Shown here piece after piece: positions 8,339-16,800 of a stretch of 33,812 nt of DNA. Where the stretch lies: the NCBI GenBank assembly GCA_964453335.1, contig CAYVOK010000032.1, positions 1-33,812 of the forward strand, written 5' to 3'. The position numbers were made by a program, and so were the translations under genes. Source of the stretch: VGBO01 sp964453335 (GTDB lineage: Bacteria > Actinomycetota > Acidimicrobiia > Acidimicrobiales > CAIXPF01). The notes beneath the pieces are model-generated. The model ran no database searches. It was given only the letters and a program-made list of their open reading frames with translations, and had not been told where the DNA came from. Every line of letters begins with the position of its first letter. Position 1 is the first letter of the stretch.

Positions 8339-8344
8339 ACGCTA
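8339..8344 (-). promoter_or_regulatory. Possible -10 (TAGCGT) for the molybdenum hydroxylase gene
   Basis: TAGCGT on the minus strand lies in the 121-bp gap between the HxlR gene and the hydroxylase, about 62 nt before the ATG. It would give a leader of about 55 nt carrying the AGGGAG ribosome binding site at 8283-8288. The rest of this gap shows nothing I can name. Confidence 0.4.
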
Positions 8345-8397
8345 GCCGCCCGTGGTGACATCGGCCACGTGTACGCGCGGCCGGGTCGGCGGTGGGT

Positions 8398-8862
8398 TCA
8401 GAGCTCGTCGGGACCGATGCCGACCCGACCCGGTGAACGGATCTCGGTCGGCAGGATCGGTTCGTGGCAGTGCGAGCACGTGAGGATCGGTTCGACCTCG
8501 TGGCCGCAGCGTTCGTGGATCAGTGTGACGGGCGGACCCTCGTCCTCGGCGAGCCACCGGTCCCCCCACTGCTTGAGCGCGATGAGGACCGAGTAGAAGT
8601 CGCGCCCCATCTCGGTGAGTCGGTATTCGTAGCGGACCGGGTGCTCCTGATACGGCCGTCGTTCGAGGAGTCCGGCCTCGACGAGGGTGCCGAGCCGGTC
8701 CGAGAGCACGGCCCGACCGATGCCGAGGCTCGCCTGGATCTCCTCGAAGCGGCGCATCCCCCGGAACACGTCCCGCATGACGAGCGGGGTCCACCACTCG
8801 CCCACGATGTCGAGCGAACGGGCGATGGAACACTGCATGTGTCCGACGCTCGACCGCTTCAT
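8398..8862 (-). CDS. HxlR-family winged-helix regulator with C-terminal Cys/His cluster
   Basis: A 154-residue DNA-binding regulator. Residues about 11-100 form the HxlR winged helix: Cys11 followed by SIARSLDIVGEWWTPLVMRD, then FRGMRRFEEIQ, LSDRLGTLVEAGLL and RYEYRLTEMG. HxlR proteins are dimeric repressors or activators that often sense electrophiles or thiol oxidation through the N-terminal cysteine. Unusually, the tail has His116, Cys119, His121, Cys129 and Cys132 (HERCGH and CSHC), a spacing suggestive of a small zinc ribbon. It starts 18 bp after the cupin gene but has its own leaderless-type hexamer. Likely targets are itself and the hydroxylase gene downstream; that is inferred from position only. 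Confidence 0.88.
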   Translation of the reverse strand: MKRSSVGHMQCSIARSLDIVGEWWTPLVMRDVFRGMRRFEEIQASLGIGRAVLSDRLGTLVEAGLLERRPYQEHPVRYEYRLTEMGRDFYSVLIALKQWGDRWLAEDEGPPVTLIHERCGHEVEPILTCSHCHEPILPTEIRSPGRVGIGPDEL

Positions 8863-8868
8863 GCGGCG

Positions 8869-8874
8869 ATGCTA
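8869..8874 (-). promoter_or_regulatory. Leaderless -10 (TAGCAT), start at 8862
   Basis: TAGCAT ends 6 nt before the ATG at 8862, inside the 18-bp gap after the cupin gene. Confidence 0.6.
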
Positions 8875-8880
8875 CCCCGG

Positions 8881-9420
8881 CTACGGCGTGAGCTCGTCGG
8901 GCATCCGGACGGGCTCGTCGGGCCTGACGAGTCGTCGGATGAGCTCGGCCTCGCCCGGGTAGCGGGCGGCGAGCTCGTCGGCGTCGCCCCCCTCGTAGTC
9001 CTCGGGTGCGAAGCCCGGCGCCATGGTCGTGCCGACGAGCGCGTACCGGTCGTCACCCTCGCCCGGGAGGACCCGGGACCCCATCCACGTGCGAGCGGGA
9101 ACCGTGTACTGCACGTGCTGGCCGGCGAGGACGTCGTGCCCGAGCACGACGCGTTCGGCGCGTCCGTCAGGGTGCAGCAGCAGCATCTCGAGCGGGTCAC
9201 CGAGGTAGTAGTGGTACACCTCGTCGGTGGGGAGCCGGTGGAGCGCTGAGAACCCGTCCGGTGCGTCGGTGATGAGCGCGAAGATCGCCGTTCCCGCAGT
9301 CCGGTCGTTGCCGGGCCAGTGTCGGTGCGACCGCCACGTCTCGCGGTAGAGGCCCCCCTCGACGGGGAGCGGGGCGAGCCCGAGCACGGTGCAGAGTTCC
9401 GCTGCGGAGGGCCGGTTCAC
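8881..9420 (-). CDS. DUF985 (cupin_5) family protein
   Basis: A 179-residue single-domain cupin of the DUF985 family. Recognisable segments are EGGLYRETWRS near residue 22, a TAIFALI strand, the FSALHRLPTDEVYHYYLGDPLEMLLLHPDG core and the C-terminal half GTTMAPGFAPEDYE. The family is widespread and functionally unassigned; a related cupin fold binds nucleotide sugars or metals, but residues here do not fix a substrate. The GTG start at 9420 follows a TAGCAT hexamer at 7 nt that begins with the stop codon of the MFS gene, so it likely has its own leaderless promoter although the genes are only 10 bp apart. Confidence 0.88.
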   Translation of the reverse strand: MNRPSAAELCTVLGLAPLPVEGGLYRETWRSHRHWPGNDRTAGTAIFALITDAPDGFSALHRLPTDEVYHYYLGDPLEMLLLHPDGRAERVVLGHDVLAGQHVQYTVPARTWMGSRVLPGEGDDRYALVGTTMAPGFAPEDYEGGDADELAARYPGEAELIRRLVRPDEPVRMPDELTP

Positions 9421-9427
9421 GGCGCCG

Positions 9428-9433
9428 ATGCTA
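9428..9433 (-). promoter_or_regulatory. Leaderless -10 (TAGCAT) overlapping the MFS stop codon
   Basis: TAGCAT ends 7 nt before the GTG at 9420. Its first three bases are the TAG stop codon of the upstream MFS gene (9431-9433). Confidence 0.6.
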
Positions 9434-10696
9434 CGACGCCGTGCCGGCGGTGGTCGGAGGTGCCGGGTTCCGCAAGGTGAACACGAGGATCATCGCCCCG
9501 AGGTTGCACGCGGCGCACAGCACGAACGCGAGTCGGTAGCTCTGCGTGGCGTCGTAGAGCACACCGGCGAGGAACGGGCCGATGGCGGCGAGCGCGCCGG
9601 CTGTGGCGAAGATCGACCCGACGATCGCCCCGGCGTGGGCGCGCCCGAACAGGTCGCCGATGATCGCCGGGAACAGCGTGGTCCCACCGCCGTAGGAGAG
9701 GCCGAACAGCATCGCGACGGGGAGGAGGAAGGTCCAGGAGTTCCCGACCGCCCAGCCGAGGAAGGACACCACCTGCAGGGCCATCATCACGGCGAGCGTG
9801 GTGCGACGGCCGAGGCGGTCCGACGCGGCCCCGGCGGACAGGCGGCCGATGACCCCGCCGACGCCGATGAAGCTGATGACGAATGCGCTCGTGCGGGTCG
9901 TCGCACCGAGGTCCTGCGCGAACGACGCGCCGTGCACGAAGGGGACGAAGACGACCAGCCAGTTGAGCAGGAAGATGCCGAACAGCGCCCAGAACGCCGT
10001 CGTGCGCCTCGCCTCCTGTGCCGTGTACGCCGGGCCGAGGTCGACGACGCCGCTCGTCGTGACCGGTGCCGGGTCGCCGTCGGGGTGCAGCCCCACCTGT
10101 TCGGGGTCGCGGATCATCAGCACCGACATGGTGACGAGGATCGCTGCGCCCGCGATGCCCGAGACGATCAGCGTGGAACGCCACCCGATCGAGGCGATCA
10201 GGGTGGCGGTGATCGGCGGCACGACGATGTTGCCGAACGCCCCGCCCGTCGACGCGATGCCGTAGGCGAGACCGCGGCGTCGCACGAACCAGCGCACGAC
10301 GGTGGCGCTGCAGGGGACCCACGCCGAGCTCATCCCGCACGCGGCGACGATGCCGAACACGAGGTAGACCTGCCACAGCTCCTGCGCGAGCCCGAACAGC
10401 ACGTAGCCGCTGCCGAGCAGGATGCCGCCGACGAGGATCGCGACACGGGGTCCCTTGCGGTCGGTGACGATGCCCGACACGGCCGAGAGCGCCGAGTAGA
10501 GGAACACGTAGACCGCATAGGGGATCGACAGCTGCGCCCTGGTCCAGCCGAGGTCGTCCTCGATCGCCTTGACGAACACCCCGAAGCTGAACTGCAGCCC
10601 GTACGCGGTGAACAGCACCGTGAACGCGGCGAACACGATCACCCAGCCGCGCACGAAGCGGGCGGGTGCCCCGGTGTCCGCCGTCGACGCGGTCAC
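9431..10696 (-). CDS. MFS transporter, OFA/monocarboxylate-porter type
   Basis: A 421-residue inner-membrane carrier with about twelve hydrophobic helices. The first helix pair carries FSFGVFVKAIEDDLGW, and the loop between helices 2 and 3 has the MFS signature variant GIVTDRKGPR. The pattern fits the oxalate/formate antiporter and monocarboxylate-porter branch, which moves small organic acids. The middle loop has the EQVGLHPDGD segment shared with the second MFS gene (17865). The GTG start overlaps the stop of the fused CoA-transferase as GTGA, implying translational coupling, so it may import or export an acid that the CoA-transferase activates; that link is inference. Confidence 0.88.
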   Translation of the reverse strand: MTASTADTGAPARFVRGWVIVFAAFTVLFTAYGLQFSFGVFVKAIEDDLGWTRAQLSIPYAVYVFLYSALSAVSGIVTDRKGPRVAILVGGILLGSGYVLFGLAQELWQVYLVFGIVAACGMSSAWVPCSATVVRWFVRRRGLAYGIASTGGAFGNIVVPPITATLIASIGWRSTLIVSGIAGAAILVTMSVLMIRDPEQVGLHPDGDPAPVTTSGVVDLGPAYTAQEARRTTAFWALFGIFLLNWLVVFVPFVHGASFAQDLGATTRTSAFVISFIGVGGVIGRLSAGAASDRLGRRTTLAVMMALQVVSFLGWAVGNSWTFLLPVAMLFGLSYGGGTTLFPAIIGDLFGRAHAGAIVGSIFATAGALAAIGPFLAGVLYDATQSYRLAFVLCAACNLGAMILVFTLRNPAPPTTAGTAS

Positions 10697-12735
10697 GGCG
10701 CGCCGACCTCACCGAGAACCGCGGCGGTGTGCTCGCCGAGCAGCGGTCCACGGCCCGGCGGCGTCCCGGCACCGCCGACGAGCTGGCCGGGTGCGGTGAC
10801 GGTGCCCCACTCCGGGTGCTGGTGGGTGACGAGGAGTCCGTTGTCCGTGGCGATCGCCTCGTTGACGAGGCCGGTGCGCACGATCGGTACACGGTGCGGG
10901 CCGTCGACGAACTCCCAGCCGTCAGCCGTCTCGACGCAACCTCGTTCGGGGAGCGGACCCGGGTGGTCCCAGCCGCCGCGTGCGGTCGGCGGTGCGCCGG
11001 CGTACCGGGTGTACTCGGCCGCCTGCACGGCCATCGTCGTGCGTGCGAGGGAGGTGCGCACGCGCTGCGCGCGGCCGGTACGGGCCCGGTGGTATAGGGC
11101 TGCGACGAGGCCGAACGCGCTGATCGTGGGCGTCATGACGTCGTGGATCGCGATGGTGAGGAACACCGGGTCGTCGTCGCCGCCCTGTGCGTCCATGATC
11201 CCGCCGAGCGCCTGCAGCAGCGGGTCGAACGCCGGGGCGTCGGCCATCGACATGTCGTCGCCGTAGCCGGGCGAGGACAGCAGGACGAGCGCGGGGTTCA
11301 CGGCGTGCAGCGCGGTGGCGTCGGCGCCGAGTCGCGCGGCGACGCCGGGCCGGAAGTTCTCCACGACGACGTCGACGGTGCGGGCGATGCGGTGCAGCGC
11401 CGCCCGCCCGTCGTCGGTGCCGAGGTCGAGTACCACCGACCGCTTGCCCTGGTTCCACGTGGCGAACGGCGGGCCGAACGCCCGGAACGCGTCGCCGGCG
11501 GGGGCTTCGACCTTGATCACATCGGCGCCGAGCATGGCGAGGTGTCGCGTCGCGACCGGCCCGGCGATGAACGATGCGAGGTCGACGGCGCGCACGTCGT
11601 GGAGGGGGCCGCGCCCATCGCCAGCCGGGCCGGCGGGGTGCGGGGTGCGGGGTGCCTCCGCGAGGACTTCGGTGGTGTGCTCGCCGAGGAGGGGTGCACG
11701 GCCGCGGACGCGACCCGGCGCGTCCTCGCAGACGAGAGGGACGCCCATCATCCGGACCGGGCCGAGCTCGGGGTGGTCGACGGTGACGTCCATGTCGTTC
11801 GCCCGGCACAGCTCCGACTCGACGAACTCCGCACGGGTCTGCACGGGTTGCGCGGGCACGTCGGCCGCCCGGAATGCGCTGAGCCACTCGTCCCGGGTCC
11901 TCGTGGCGAAGACCTCCTCGAGCAGCGGTGCGATGAAGGCGACGGCGTCGAGGGCCACGAGGCCCCACGGCGGGGCGACGAGCCGCGGGTCGTCGCGGAG
12001 TTCGGGGCGGCCGATGACGTCGAGCATCCGCTCGTAGAACCGTGGTGTGCCGCAGGCGAGGAAGAACCACCGGTCGTCGCCGGCACGGAAGAGGCGGTAG
12101 ATCGGCACTCGTCCGAGCGAGCCCATCGGGGAGGACCCGTCGCGTTCCTCGACGGCGTCGCCGATGCGGAACTGTTCGAGCTGCAGTGCGGCCGACCCGG
12201 CGACCTGGGACACCTCGTAGGTCGGGGTCCACCCGTGCCGTTCCCGGGCGTAGAGCCCTGCGGCGATGGCGACGGCCCCGAGGATGCCGGTGGCGTAGGC
12301 GACCATCGGCACGACGAGGTGGACCGGGACCTCGGCGTAGGACTGTTGCTGCCACAGCAGGCCGGTGGCCGCGGCGACGAGGTCGTTGGTGGCGGGGTCG
12401 TCGACCCTGGGACCGTGCTCACCCCACGGCGGAAGGGTGATGATCACCGCACCGGGGGCGATCGCCCGGATCCGTTCGGCGTCGCCCGGCCGGTCGACGA
12501 CGACGACGTCTGCTCCGGCGACGATCCGGTCGAGGTCGACCATCGAGGATGCCACGACCGACCGCTTGCCACGGTTCACGGTCTGGAACCCCGGTTCGGA
12601 CCGGTACGGGTCACCGCCGGGTGGTTCGATCTTGACGACGTCCGCACCGTGGTCGGCGAGGAACATCGTCGCGTACGGCGCGCTGATGCCGGTGCCGAGC
12701 TCGACGACACGGACCCCCGAGAAGATGTCCCCCAT
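10693..12735 (-). CDS. Fused double CaiB/BaiF (family III) CoA-transferase
   Basis: A 680-residue protein made of two CaiB/BaiF units, about 1-350 and 378-680, each ending in PLLGEHT-type tails. Family III enzymes move CoA between acyl groups and carboxylic acids through an aspartyl thioester. In the C-terminal unit the catalytic Asp is present (IHDV, Asp532). In the N-terminal unit the aligned position is Ala146 (PMVAYATG). Conversely, the N-terminal unit has a full small domain (about 185-340), while the C-terminal unit is shortened there. Normal enzymes are interlocked homodimers, so the fusion may be a pseudo-dimer with one working site. The ATG at 12735 is preferred; a GTG at 12759 in the same frame is the alternative. 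A TACGCT hexamer (12745-12750) lies 9 nt upstream. It is coupled to the MFS gene. Confidence 0.88.
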   Translation of the reverse strand: MGDIFSGVRVVELGTGISAPYATMFLADHGADVVKIEPPGGDPYRSEPGFQTVNRGKRSVVASSMVDLDRIVAGADVVVVDRPGDAERIRAIAPGAVIITLPPWGEHGPRVDDPATNDLVAAATGLLWQQQSYAEVPVHLVVPMVAYATGILGAVAIAAGLYARERHGWTPTYEVSQVAGSAALQLEQFRIGDAVEERDGSSPMGSLGRVPIYRLFRAGDDRWFFLACGTPRFYERMLDVIGRPELRDDPRLVAPPWGLVALDAVAFIAPLLEEVFATRTRDEWLSAFRAADVPAQPVQTRAEFVESELCRANDMDVTVDHPELGPVRMMGVPLVCEDAPGRVRGRAPLLGEHTTEVLAEAPRTPHPAGPAGDGRGPLHDVRAVDLASFIAGPVATRHLAMLGADVIKVEAPAGDAFRAFGPPFATWNQGKRSVVLDLGTDDGRAALHRIARTVDVVVENFRPGVAARLGADATALHAVNPALVLLSSPGYGDDMSMADAPAFDPLLQALGGIMDAQGGDDDPVFLTIAIHDVMTPTISAFGLVAALYHRARTGRAQRVRTSLARTTMAVQAAEYTRYAGAPPTARGGWDHPGPLPERGCVETADGWEFVDGPHRVPIVRTGLVNEAIATDNGLLVTHQHPEWGTVTAPGQLVGGAGTPPGRGPLLGEHTAAVLGEVGAP

Positions 12736-12744
12736 CGGCCGCGC

Positions 12745-12750
12745 AGCGTA
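12745..12750 (-). promoter_or_regulatory. Possible -10 (TACGCT) for the double CoA-transferase
   Basis: TACGCT on the minus strand ends 9 nt before the preferred ATG at 12735, slightly farther than at other starts. It would begin the mRNA a few bases before that ATG and downstream of the alternative GTG at 12759. Confidence 0.4.
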
Positions 12751-12802
12751 GCCGTGCACAGGAGCCCTGCCCCGCCGATCGCGACGGTGCGATGATGAGG
12801 AG

Positions 12803-14038
12803 GTGACCGATCCGACCGCTGTGCCGAACGAGACGCCCTACCTCGAGGGGGTCCGAGTCCTCGACTTCACCCAGTACCTCGCCGGTCCGGCCTGTACCCG
12901 CCTGCTCACCGAGATGGGCGCCGAGGTCATCAAGGTCGAGATGGCTCCCTACGGCGACCCGACCCGGTCGAACGAGCCGCGGCGCAACAAGCGTGCGGGC
13001 TACCACGTGCAGCAGAACCGCGGGAAGCGTTCGCTGTGCCTCGACCTCACCAAGCCCGAGGCCATCGCGCTGATCAAGGAGCTGATCCCGACGGTCGACG
13101 TCGTGGTGGAGAACTCCGCGCCCGGCGTGATGGCCCGCCGGGGGCTCGCCTACGAGGATCTCGCAGCGATCAACCCGAGGATCATCATGGCGTCGATCTC
13201 CGGGTTCGGGCAGACGGGCCCGTTGTCGTCGAAGACGGCGTTCGACTTCATCGGCCAGGCCTACGCCGGGGTGATGCACATGACCGGCGAGGCGGACGGG
13301 CCGCCGATGTTCGTCGGCACGGCCATCACCGACGTCGGATCGGGCGTCCACGCGTTCGCGGCGATCGGCTACGCGTTGTACCGCCGGGACCGCACGGGCA
13401 AGGGCGCCCACCTCGACATCGCGATGGTGGACACCCTCTACCACATGCAGGAGATGGCGGTGCACGCGCCGTCGATGACCGACGGCGAGTACGTGGCGAT
13501 GCGGAACGGTCGGCACTACGGGGCGATGGCGCCGGCCGGCAGCCACCGTTCGCCCGAGGGCTGGATCGTCGTGATGTGCACGCAGCCGCAGACGGTGACG
13601 CTGTTCGGGGCGATGGGTCGGCCGGAGCTGATCGAGGACGAGCGGTTCCGCACCCCGAACGCCCGGGTGGCGAACCGGGAGGCGCTCACCGAGATCATCG
13701 AGTCGTGGATGGCGACGTTCGCGACCGACGCCGAGGTGCTCGAGGTGCTCGAGGCGCACCGGATCCCCTGCGGTCCGGTGCTGCGTCCCCAGGACCTCGG
13801 CTCGATCGAGCACTTCCGGCAGCGGCGCACGGTGCGCACGGTGACGGATCGGCTCGTCGGGACGTTCGACATCCCCGGGTTCCCGATCAAGTTCTCCGAC
13901 GCACCGCCGGAGGCGGACCTCGTCGCCCCCGATCTCGGTGAGGCGAACGCGTACGTCCTGTCCGAGCTGCTGGGCTACGACGCCGACGCGGTGCGCACCT
14001 GGACCGAGAGCGGGCTGATCTTCGACAAGGACCGGTAG
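12803..14038 (+). CDS. CaiB/BaiF (family III) CoA-transferase
   Basis: A 411-residue single-unit family III CoA-transferase. The N-terminal Rossmann-like segment reads VRVLDFTQYLAGP and EMGAEVIKVE; a QNRGKRSLCLDL motif binds CoA; the catalytic Asp is Asp177 in AITDVGSG; GRHYGAMAPAGSH lies in the small domain. The enzyme would transfer CoA from a donor thioester to an organic acid, for example a succinyl-CoA:acid pair; the acid is unknown. It is divergent from the double CoA-transferase across 67 bp, an arrangement suggesting related substrates. The GTG start directly follows GAGGAG with no spacing; a GATGAT sequence 6 nt before it may serve as a weak leaderless -10. Aconitase follows after 43 bp. 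Confidence 0.9.
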   Translation: MTDPTAVPNETPYLEGVRVLDFTQYLAGPACTRLLTEMGAEVIKVEMAPYGDPTRSNEPRRNKRAGYHVQQNRGKRSLCLDLTKPEAIALIKELIPTVDVVVENSAPGVMARRGLAYEDLAAINPRIIMASISGFGQTGPLSSKTAFDFIGQAYAGVMHMTGEADGPPMFVGTAITDVGSGVHAFAAIGYALYRRDRTGKGAHLDIAMVDTLYHMQEMAVHAPSMTDGEYVAMRNGRHYGAMAPAGSHRSPEGWIVVMCTQPQTVTLFGAMGRPELIEDERFRTPNARVANREALTEIIESWMATFATDAEVLEVLEAHRIPCGPVLRPQDLGSIEHFRQRRTVRTVTDRLVGTFDIPGFPIKFSDAPPEADLVAPDLGEANAYVLSELLGYDADAVRTWTESGLIFDKDR

Positions 14039-14067
14039 GAGCTTCGTCGGCGGACCCGGCGCCGCGG

Positions 14068-14073
14068 TAGCGT
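14068..14073 (+). promoter_or_regulatory. Leaderless -10 (TAGCGT), start at 14082
   Basis: TAGCGT ends 8 nt before the ATG of aconitase, inside the 43-bp gap after the CoA-transferase gene. Aconitase therefore probably has its own start of transcription. Confidence 0.55.
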
Positions 14074-14081
14074 GCCGGGCC

Positions 14082-16742
14082 ATGGCCGCTGCGAACAGCT
14101 TCGGTGCCCGCTCCGCGCTCACGGTCGGGTCCGCCTCCTACGACATCTTCCGCCTCGACGCCGTCGCCGCTGCAGGCTTCGACGTGGCGCGGCTCCCGTA
14201 CTCGCTCAAGGTGCTGCTCGAGAACCTGCTGCGCTTCGAGGACGGGGTCGCGGTGACCCGCGCCGACGTGGAGGCGCTCGCCTCCTGGGACCCGACGTCG
14301 GAGCCCGACAAGGAGATCAGCTTCACGCCCGCCCGGGTCCTCATGCAGGACTTCACGGGCGTGCCGGCGGTCGTCGACCTCGCGGCGATGCGCGACGCGA
14401 TGGCGTCGCTCGGCGGCGATCCGTCGCGGATCAACCCGCTCGTGCCCGTCGATCTCGTGATCGACCACTCGATCCAGGTCGACCACTTCGCCGTGGGCAA
14501 CGCGTTCGACCTGAACGCATCGCTCGAGTACTCCCGCAACAAGGAGCGCTACGAGTTCCTGAAGTGGGGCCAGCAGGCGTTCGACAACTTCTCGGTGGTG
14601 CCGCCGAACACGGGCATCTGCCACCAGGTGAACCTCGAGTACCTGTCCAAGGTCGTCATCGCCCGTGACGGCATGGCGTTCCCCGACACGCTCGTCGGGA
14701 CCGACTCGCACACGCCGACGGTGAACGGCGTCGGCATCGTCGGTTGGGGTGTCGGTGGCATCGAGGCCGAGGCGGCGATGCTCGGCCAGCCGATCCCGAT
14801 GCTGATCCCGCGGGTCGTCGGCCTGAAGCTCGTCGGTGAACTCCGCGAGGGTGTGACGGCGACCGACCTGCTGCTGACGGTGACCGAGACGCTGCGGCGC
14901 CACGGCGTGGTCGGCAAGTTCGTCGAGGCGTACGGGCCCGGTGTCGCCGCGGTCGGCGCCGAGTCGCGTGCGGCCATCGGCAATATGAGCCCCGAGTACG
15001 GCTCGACGATCACGGTGTTCCCGATCGACGACATCACGCTCGGGTACCTCCGTCTCTCCGGCCGCACCGATGCCGAGGTCGCCCTCGTCGAGGCGTACGC
15101 CAAGGCGCAGGGCCTTTGGCACGACCCGTCGGTCGAGCCGGTCTTCTCCGAGTACGTCGAGCTCGATCTCGCGACCGTGGTGCCGTCCCTCGCCGGGCCG
15201 TCCCGACCCCAGGACCGTGTGTCCCTCGACGTGATGAAGCAGTCGACGGCGCAGCACCTCGCCGGGATGGGTGCCTCGTCGACCCCGGTGCGGGTGACGC
15301 TCGCCTCGGGTGAGCAGGTCACGCTCGACCATGCGGCCGTCGTGATCGCAGCGATCACCTCGTGCACGAACACGTCGAACCCGTCCGTGATGCTCGCAGC
15401 CGGTCTGCTGGCCCGGAAGGCGGTCGAAAAGGGGCTCGAGCGGAAGCCGTGGGTGAAGACGTCGCTCGCACCCGGGTCGAAGGTCGTCATGGACTACTAC
15501 GAGCGGGCCGGGGTGCTGCCGCACCTCGAGAAGCTCGGGTTCAACCTCGTCGGTTTCGGCTGCACGACCTGCATCGGGAACTCCGGGCCCCTGCCCGCGG
15601 AGATCTCGGCTGCGGTGAACGAGAACGATCTCGCCGTCGCCGGGGTGCTGTCGGGCAATCGCAACTTCGAGGGTCGCGTGAACCCGGACGTCCGGCTCAA
15701 CTACCTCGCCTCGCCGCCGCTCGTGGTCGCCTATGCGATCGCCGGCACCCTCGACTGGGATCCCTACAACGACCCGATCGGGCAGGGCACGGACGGTCCG
15801 GTGTACCTGCGGGACATCTGGCCGACCACCGCGGAGGTCGCCGAGGCCGTGGCGTCGAGCGTGACGGTCGAGCAGTTCCGCCGCGAGTACGGCGCCGTGT
15901 TCGAGGGCGACGCCCGGTGGCAGGCGATCGACGCCCCCTCAGGTGACCGGTTCGCTTGGGACGACGCGTCGACCTACATCGCCCGTGCCCCCTACTTCGA
16001 CGGCATGCCCGCGCAGCCGACGCCGATCACCGACATCGTCGGTGCGCGCGTGATGGCCGTCCTCGGGGACTCGGTCACGACCGACCACATCTCGCCCGCT
16101 GGCAACATCCGGGCGACCGCACCGGCGGGTCTGTACCTACAGGGGCGTGGCGTGGCCCCGGCGGACTTCAACCAGTACGGCGCACGCCGCGGTCACCACG
16201 AGGTGATGATCCGCGGCACGTTCGCCAACATCCGCATCCGCAACGCGATGGTCCCCGGCGTCGAGGGTGGCGTCACGGTGAAGCTGCCGAACGGCGGTGA
16301 ACCGATGTCGATCTACGACGCGGCGCAGTCGTACGCGGCCGAGGGCACGCCGCTCGTCGTCCTCGCTGGCAAGGAGTACGGGTCCGGTTCGTCGCGTGAC
16401 TGGGCGGCGAAGGGCACGGCGCTGCTCGGCGTCCGTGCGGTGATAGCGGAGTCCTTCGAGCGGATCCACCGGTCGAACCTCATCGGCATGGGCGTGCTGC
16501 CGTTGCAGTTCCTCCCCGGTGCGTCGGTTGCGTCGCTCGGCCTCACCGGCACGGAGACGATCACGATCGACGGCCTCGCCGCCGTCGCGGCCCCGGACGC
16601 ACCGTTCCCGACCCGTCTCGAGGTCCGCGCGGACGACCGCACGTTCACCGTGCAGGTCCGCGTCGACACGCCCACCGAGGCGGCCTACTACCGCCACGGC
16701 GGCGTCCTCCTGTACGTGCTCCGGCAGCTCCTGCAGCGGTGA
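14082..16742 (+). CDS. acnA: Aconitate hydratase A
   Basis: An 886-residue aconitase of the AcnA/IRP1 type, the usual length. It converts citrate to isocitrate via cis-aconitate in the TCA cycle, using a 4Fe-4S cluster. Cluster ligands are Cys428 (SCTNTSNPS), Cys494 and Cys497 (FGCTTCIGNSGP), all offset by 9 from the IRP1 positions I recall. The order is domains 1-3 (about 1-560, with GTDSHTPTVNGVG and the cysteines), a linker, then the swivel domain 4 (from about 650) with GDSVTTDHISPAG and the active-site EYGSGSSRDWAAKG. Nothing is missing. The flanking desaturase is unrelated in pathway, and a separate promoter lies before each gene, so co-function is not implied. Confidence 0.97.
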   Translation: MAAANSFGARSALTVGSASYDIFRLDAVAAAGFDVARLPYSLKVLLENLLRFEDGVAVTRADVEALASWDPTSEPDKEISFTPARVLMQDFTGVPAVVDLAAMRDAMASLGGDPSRINPLVPVDLVIDHSIQVDHFAVGNAFDLNASLEYSRNKERYEFLKWGQQAFDNFSVVPPNTGICHQVNLEYLSKVVIARDGMAFPDTLVGTDSHTPTVNGVGIVGWGVGGIEAEAAMLGQPIPMLIPRVVGLKLVGELREGVTATDLLLTVTETLRRHGVVGKFVEAYGPGVAAVGAESRAAIGNMSPEYGSTITVFPIDDITLGYLRLSGRTDAEVALVEAYAKAQGLWHDPSVEPVFSEYVELDLATVVPSLAGPSRPQDRVSLDVMKQSTAQHLAGMGASSTPVRVTLASGEQVTLDHAAVVIAAITSCTNTSNPSVMLAAGLLARKAVEKGLERKPWVKTSLAPGSKVVMDYYERAGVLPHLEKLGFNLVGFGCTTCIGNSGPLPAEISAAVNENDLAVAGVLSGNRNFEGRVNPDVRLNYLASPPLVVAYAIAGTLDWDPYNDPIGQGTDGPVYLRDIWPTTAEVAEAVASSVTVEQFRREYGAVFEGDARWQAIDAPSGDRFAWDDASTYIARAPYFDGMPAQPTPITDIVGARVMAVLGDSVTTDHISPAGNIRATAPAGLYLQGRGVAPADFNQYGARRGHHEVMIRGTFANIRIRNAMVPGVEGGVTVKLPNGGEPMSIYDAAQSYAAEGTPLVVLAGKEYGSGSSRDWAAKGTALLGVRAVIAESFERIHRSNLIGMGVLPLQFLPGASVASLGLTGTETITIDGLAAVAAPDAPFPTRLEVRADDRTFTVQVRVDTPTEAAYYRHGGVLLYVLRQLLQR

Positions 16743-16788
16743 TCGGGCCCTCGGCGGTTCGAACCACGCAGTTGGTCCCGGCGTTCCC

Positions 16789-16794
16789 TAAGGT
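16789..16794 (+). promoter_or_regulatory. Leaderless -10 (TAAGGT), start at 16801
   Basis: TAAGGT ends 6 nt before the GTG of the desaturase, in the 58-bp gap after aconitase. Confidence 0.6.
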
Positions 16795-16800
16795 TGGCGT

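Noticed and set aside
9389..11266. 625-codon plus-strand frame opposite the MFS and CoA-transferase genes
   Set aside because: Charged repeats of RDDE type without a fold; spans two real minus-strand genes.
12611..14122. 503-codon minus-strand frame opposite the 12803 CoA-transferase
   Set aside because: No domain and no promoter; the plus strand has all CoA-transferase motifs.
13887..15524. 545-codon minus-strand frame opposite aconitase
   Set aside because: Shadow of aconitase codons; its sequence is a His/Arg/Asp-rich low-complexity translation.
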